Of a stretch of 64,000 nucleotides of DNA, positions 59,200-64,000 are shown one piece after another (position 1 is the first letter of the stretch; the number at the start of each line of letters is the position of its first letter). This DNA comes from Hedera helix (lineage: Eukaryota; Streptophyta; Magnoliopsida; Apiales; Araliaceae). Location of the stretch: positions 15,099,001 through 15,163,000 of the forward strand of contig OX359273.1 in NCBI GenBank assembly GCA_947179155.2, given 5' to 3'. Below the pieces are notes generated by a model. That model was not told the DNA's origin. It was given only the letters and a program-made list of their open reading frames with translations, and ran no database searches. The position numbers and the translations under genes are program-made.

Positions 59200-60750
59200 T
59201 CTTTGTCTACTCAAAATTTGACATTCTTTATGAGATATCTCAGTTTTATATTTTTGACACTCTTCATCTGCCTCCTATATTTCTTTGACTCTGTCTAACA
59301 AAGTCGAAACATTCTCCAACATAAATAATTTCTAAGTAAAGTTTGCAGGATCTTTTACTTTAATCTCAACTTTGTTAAACTCTTTTATCAGTACCTCGTT
59401 GTTTGTTATTACATTTAACTTGCCTTGATTCTTTATACTTAACGCGTCTGCAACGACGTTCGCTTTCCTGAGATAATATAGAATTTCACAGTCAAAATCC
59501 TTTATCAATTCTAACTACCTTCTTTGCCTCATATTCAATTCCTTCTGTGTAAAAATATACTTCAGACTTTTGTGATCTGTGTATATCTCACACTTTTCTC
59601 CATATAAGTAATGTCACCAGATTTTTAAGGAAAACACTACCGCAACTAACTCAAAATCATGAGTAGGATACATCTTCTCATAATCCTTGAGTTGTCGTGA
59701 TGCATAAGCAATTACTTTCCCATGTTACATCAACACACATCTTAATCCTCTGTGTGATGCATCAATATAGACCACAAGGCCCCCAGTATCGTCTGGTAAA
59801 GACAACACTGGTGCTATGCTCAATAATTTCTTCAACTCTTGGAAGCTTTCTTCGCATTTATCTGTTTAGACGTATTTTACCGTCTTTCGAGTTAAATTGG
59901 TTAGCTGGGTTGCTATTTTTAAAAAATCTTTTATAAAACGATGGTAGTACCCTGCTAAACCGAGAAAACTTCTTACTTCTGTTGGAGTTGTTGGTTGTTC
60001 CCAATTCATAACCGTTTCTGTCTTTGCTGGATCAACAACAATTCCAGTTTTGTCAATTACATGTCCTAAGAACTGGACTCTCTCTAACTAGAATTCACAC
60101 TTGAAAAACTTTGCATAAAGTTGGTCCTTTTGTAATATCTCCAATACGATCCTCAAGTGTTCGGCATGCTCCTCCCGTGTTTTCGAGTATATCAAGATAT
60201 CATCGATGAAGACCACAACGAATTTTTCTAAGCATGATTTAAACACTCGGTTCATTAAATCCATGAATTTTGTCGGTGCATTTGTTAACCCAAATGACAT
60301 TACAAGAAACTCATAATGTCTGTAACGGGTTCTAAATGTTGTCTTTGGCACATCTTCTTTTCTTATCTTTAATTTATGATAACCTGATCGTAGATCGATC
60401 TTCGAAAAGTGTTCGACCCCTTTCAACTGGTCAAATAGGTCATCAATTCTTGGTAGATGATACTTGTTCTTTATGGTCAATTTATTTAACTCTCGATAAT
60501 CGACACATAATCTTAAAGTTCTATCATTTTTCTTTACAAACAACACAGATGCTCCCCATGGTGAAACACTTCATTATATGTACTTTTTGTCTAAGAGTTC
60601 CTGTAACTGAACAAGCAACTCCTTCAACTCTACTGGTGCCATCCTGTATGATGCTTTCGAGATTGGCGCCGTACCAGGTACAAGGTCGATGACAAACTCG
60701 ATCTCCCTATTCGGAGGAAGACCTAGTAAATCATCTGGAAACACATATGA
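59200..60750 (-). pseudogene. Reverse transcriptase and RNase H of the minus-strand chromovirus, broken
   Basis: The longest piece is 60088-60546 (minus), with LFVKKNDRTLRLCVDYRELN, KTTFRTRYRHYEFLVMSFGL and FIDDILIYSK, the RT core. The N-terminal RT part (LPPNREIEFV-type text) is readable at 60600-60720 with changes. RNase H text (DASHRGLRCVLM, TDHKSLKYIFTQ) is spread over 59450-59800 with stops. Same layout as the intact elements. Confidence 0.88.
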
Positions 60751-60948
60751 GAATTCGTTTACTACAGATATTTGATCTAGTTATACTCCTTCTTTTCGAG
60801 TGTCAACAACATAGGCCAAATAACCCGTACCACCCTTCTTAAGTAACCTCTTTGCCTGCATTACTGTTAGACAATTAGACTGCTTAGGTGAACAGCTACC
60901 GTTGAACACAACCTTTGACTTTGACTCAGTCAACTGGTTCATTCGTTT

Positions 60949-61924
60949 TCAATTACAATCAATCACTGCATTATGATTGACCAACCAATCTATTCCTAAA
61001 ATTACGTCGAATTCTCCCAACTGTATAGGGATAAGGTTCACAAGAAACTTGTGTCCCTTAATCTTTACACTACATTTTTTATGTATAGTGTTAACGAGAA
61101 TTATCTCTTGGTTAGCAATTTCTATGCTGAAAGGTTTATCCAAGTTTTCACATGGCATGCTTAACATTTTAGCAAAATTACTAGACACAAGAGAACAAGT
61201 AGCACCAGAATCGAATAACACATAAGCATTTACATAATCGATAGAGATGATACTTGTTACTACGTCCTGGGAAGCAACAGCGTCCCTCACCGTCATGTTA
61301 AATGTTCTTGCGGTTGGATGACTCTGGCCTCCAGCTCCAGCTACAGTTGGGCTGGGGTTATTATAGATGTTTTGGTTTCCCCTATACCTTGATTTCTGGG
61401 CTTTGGACAAAACCTAGCTATATGTCCCTCTGCCCCACAGTTGAAACATTTGTTATTTTTACCCATATTACTACTATTGTTGACCTTATTAATATTATTA
61501 TTCTTTTGTGGGTACCAATTGGAGTATTGCCCATCTTTTCCACATGTGAAATATTTTTCTCCACTATAATAACATAATCCGACATGGTTCTTCCCATAAA
61601 TATTACAATGTTCAGGCTTTTGATTGTTGTTATTCTTTCCTCCCGTATTGACATTGTTGTTAAAATTTCCTCCTCTATTGACATTGTAGTTGAAATTACA
61701 GCCCTTATTTCCAAAGTTATTAGAGGGATTTGCATCCCACTTCCTTTTGTTATTATTAAAATTTCCCCCTGGATTTCGTTTCCCTTCATTATTAAATTTT
61801 CTATCTTTGTGGAATTTTGTTAACGCTTCATTCTCGATTTCGGATATGATTGCCTTATCATGAATTTCAGAAAAGACCTTTACTTGCAAAGTTGATACTC
61901 TACTCCTGACTTGGATTTTAAACC
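60949..61924 (-). pseudogene. Gag C-terminus, zinc knuckle and protease of the minus-strand chromovirus
   Basis: The gag piece (61341-61924) keeps VSTLQVKVFSEIHDKAIISE, an Asn/Gly-rich linker with repeated NFNNN and GGN, one decayed knuckle and one good knuckle CFNCGAEGHIARFC (about 61408-61449). The protease (60949-61410, another frame) has LFDSGATCSLVS and DVILGIDWLVNHNAVIDC. A frameshift thus lies near 61345-61410. The gag N-terminus is missing because a foreign LTR-like sequence begins at 61925. Confidence 0.88.
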
Positions 61925-64000
61925 TGTAATGTCCTAAAATTTTCACGTCATTATTAACTAAATTATTAATTTAATTTCTGATGAGTTAGTTTTACGAGGT
62001 TATTTAAATCTTTTTGTATGATTAATTAATTACGTGATTAAATGATTATGTGATTAATTGTTAGAGTTAATTAAAGGGAGTCACTAATAGTTTAATTAAA
62101 TTAGTGAACAAACCCTAAAGTTTTAATATTAAAAGAATTGATAAGTTGTCCATTAATTAAATATTCAATTAAATTGAATATAATGAGTTAATTGAATTTT
62201 GTACATTAATTAATGTGATTATTAATTAATGTAAACAATATGAAATATTAAGAATAATATTTATTAATTTAGTAATTTAATACTAATGGGCTAGAGTATT
62301 TAATTAATTAATCAATTCAATTATTATTTAATCATGGACTGAGTAATTAATGTGCAATAAATTAAATAACAAATCATTGAGTTATATTTATTAATTTGTG
62401 TTAAATTAAATGGACTTGACTACATAATAGTCCAAGTCATTTAATAGGAGTCTATTAGGTATTAAATGAAGTCCAAAACATGAGTCCACTTGGAGTTAAT
62501 TGTGTAACTTATTATTTATTAAAGGAGTACTTATAACAACCTTTGTGAGACAAAGAAAAATGCTACCAGCCGTGTATTGTAGGGAAAGATGGTGAAATAA
62601 TATTTTATTTGATTTGATTTTCCATTTATTTAATTAAGGTTGCTTGTTTTGGATTTTGGTGAGTTCTTTTTACACTAAATCCTCACCAACTTAGTCTTTG
62701 CCTAGTTTTCTTGTGTAAGCTTCTCAACTAGCTTCATGATAGTTTTCTTTTATAGATATAGATTTCATATCTATCCTTAGTTTAAGTATACTTACAAGTT
62801 GAGAGCATGTGTTAGTCATTTTACTTTGCATATGGATTCATCTTTTTGCCAATTCATTTCCTTAGCTTAGTTCATTCCAATTGTGTTACTTTCACTAAAT
62901 TACAATTAAATTGCTTAATTAGTTAATTAGTTATAATCTAACTAACTTATCATTCTTAACTAGAAAACCATCCTAGTTACATACAAATCAATCCAACTAC
63001 ATAATTAATCAATTCAAATTCCTGTCACTTCAAATTTATAGAAACACTCACATTTTTCATAAAAAAAGCTTCCTCGGGAAGCGAACCATTGAAAAAAATG
63101 AAAAAAATAACGCTCAAATCATAGATATTGAGTCTATGTCCATTTTTTCACAAAAATAATTGTATTCTAAAATCAATTAATACATAATTTTTTTTTCTCA
63201 AAATATCTGTCACATTTCAAAAATCTAACTTTATTATTTATTCATAATTTTTACAAGATTTATCGAAACTACGGATCATTACAATATTACAATTTAAAAT
63301 GTCTAGCCGAAATAATTTGGCATTGACTAATCTTTAAACCATTCAAATTTTTTAAAAATTAATTTTATGACTGTATACCGCACCGTGCAATAGTGCGTTG
63401 ATGACTCATCATTTTATCATATTCACACTAGGTTTCATGGTGTGTTGATGATATAAACATGGAGCATGTTCTCAGTCTTTTTGATTGTTGCACAGAAGGA
63501 GTTTTTCAGCCCTTGTGACTGTTAAACATTTGTGGATTATAGTACCCATTGTATTTAAAAAAATTCAAGGTCTTAGGGACCCCTCAGTATCAATTAGAGT
63601 GATCTTCTGAAGAGAAAAAGATAGAGTATGAGTACAGGTTTAAAACTTAGTGTAAAGAAATATTTGGATTGAACATTTTTGACCTAATTTAAGTATTAAA
63701 AATTTCATGTGAGTAAAGATAAATTAAAAAAATTCATATTGAAGACGTTGGAGATAATTATAATTTCATTGACGAAATTCTTATAAGAAAAAGTGAATGT
63801 AATATCCTGAATATTTATAAAACTTATAAATATGATATTATTTTGTTAGCGATAATTGTACTGTAATTTCGAGGATAAAATTCTTGTAAGTTGAGTTGAA
63901 TGTAATATCCCAAACATTTCAAAACTAGTAAATATAATCTATAAATATCTATATGAAGGTTGTCAATTTAAAACATAGTTTTGTATAAAACTAATACATA
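61925..64000 (+). mobile_element. LTR-like debris, no gene seen
   Basis: At 61925 a plus-strand LTR-like start TGTAATGTCCTAAAATTTTC cuts the minus-strand gag. Later parts include 'gtctagccgaaataatttggc' (63301-63321), whose reverse complement resembles the LTR text at 3808-3825. Two gypsy-like 3' ends are also present: GACGAAATTCTTATAAG near 63772 followed by TGTAATATCCTGAAT (63799), and ATAAAATTCTTGTAAG near 63875 followed by TGTAATATCCCAAAC (63901). No open frame exceeds background. Several elements seem to have inserted into one another; I cannot order them. Confidence 0.4.

Larger units (their letters stand above)
57807..61924 (-). mobile_element. Decayed minus-strand chromovirus, truncated at both ends
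   Basis: On the minus strand, gag, protease, RT, RNase H, integrase and chromodomain remnants run from 61924 down to about 57880. They are followed by the 3' LTR start TGTAATATTCCAAACCTTAATAGG at 57876. Only about 70 bp of that LTR remains before the junction with the young chromovirus LTR at 57806/57807. The gag N-terminus is cut at 61924. No target duplication or 5' LTR remains. It is much more decayed than its plus-strand neighbour. Confidence 0.88.

Overview
The window is plant nuclear DNA, almost certainly from a eudicot. It is AT-rich and built mostly of nested Ty3/gypsy LTR retrotransposons and endogenous pararetrovirus (Caulimoviridae) copies. I find one convincing host gene: a 119-residue, three-helix membrane protein at 5779-6138 on the minus strand. 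No rRNA, tRNA, CRISPR array or bacterial-type operon was seen.

Layout. 1-4553 holds LTR remnants in both orientations, followed by a 136-bp Helitron-like end pair. 4832-11579 is AT-rich intergenic DNA with the host gene, microsatellites and one MITE-like element. 11580-12269 is a striking 302-bp higher-order tandem repeat. 12500-14442 is the remnant of an LTR element with a broken gag.

15364-18906 and 35176-38220 are the two halves of an old, heavily broken pararetrovirus copy (copy 1). It is split by a gag-only, non-autonomous LTR element (18907-35170, target duplication TATAT). That element is in turn split by a full-length Tekay/Del-like chromovirus (20976-31720, target duplication ACAAG).

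38399-57806 is a younger chromovirus of the same broad type, with LTRs of about 3.7 kb. Its gag-pol is one frame broken by three stops, and it carries an additional coiled-coil reading frame upstream of gag. Its 5' LTR is interrupted, exactly at a (TA)n tract, by a second and much better preserved pararetrovirus copy (copy 2, 38864-47477). The uninterrupted 3' LTR shows the empty site. Copy 2 ends in a 1173-bp inverted duplication of its own coat/protease region, giving a natural fold-back structure. 57807-61924 is a decayed chromovirus on the minus strand, and the remainder is LTR-like debris.

How the parts relate. The virus copies have movement protein, coat protein with a CCHC knuckle, protease, reverse transcriptase and RNase H but no integrase, as expected for Caulimoviridae. 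An overlapping second frame (ORF2) of unknown function and insertion into TA repeats point to a Florendovirus-like group. Copy 2 lacks the ORF1 start and has a stop in the reverse transcriptase; copy 1 is broken throughout. The relative order of insertion can be read from the nesting. Many stops fit C-to-T or G-to-A change, as expected in methylated DNA.

All family assignments come from reading motifs by eye; no database search was possible.
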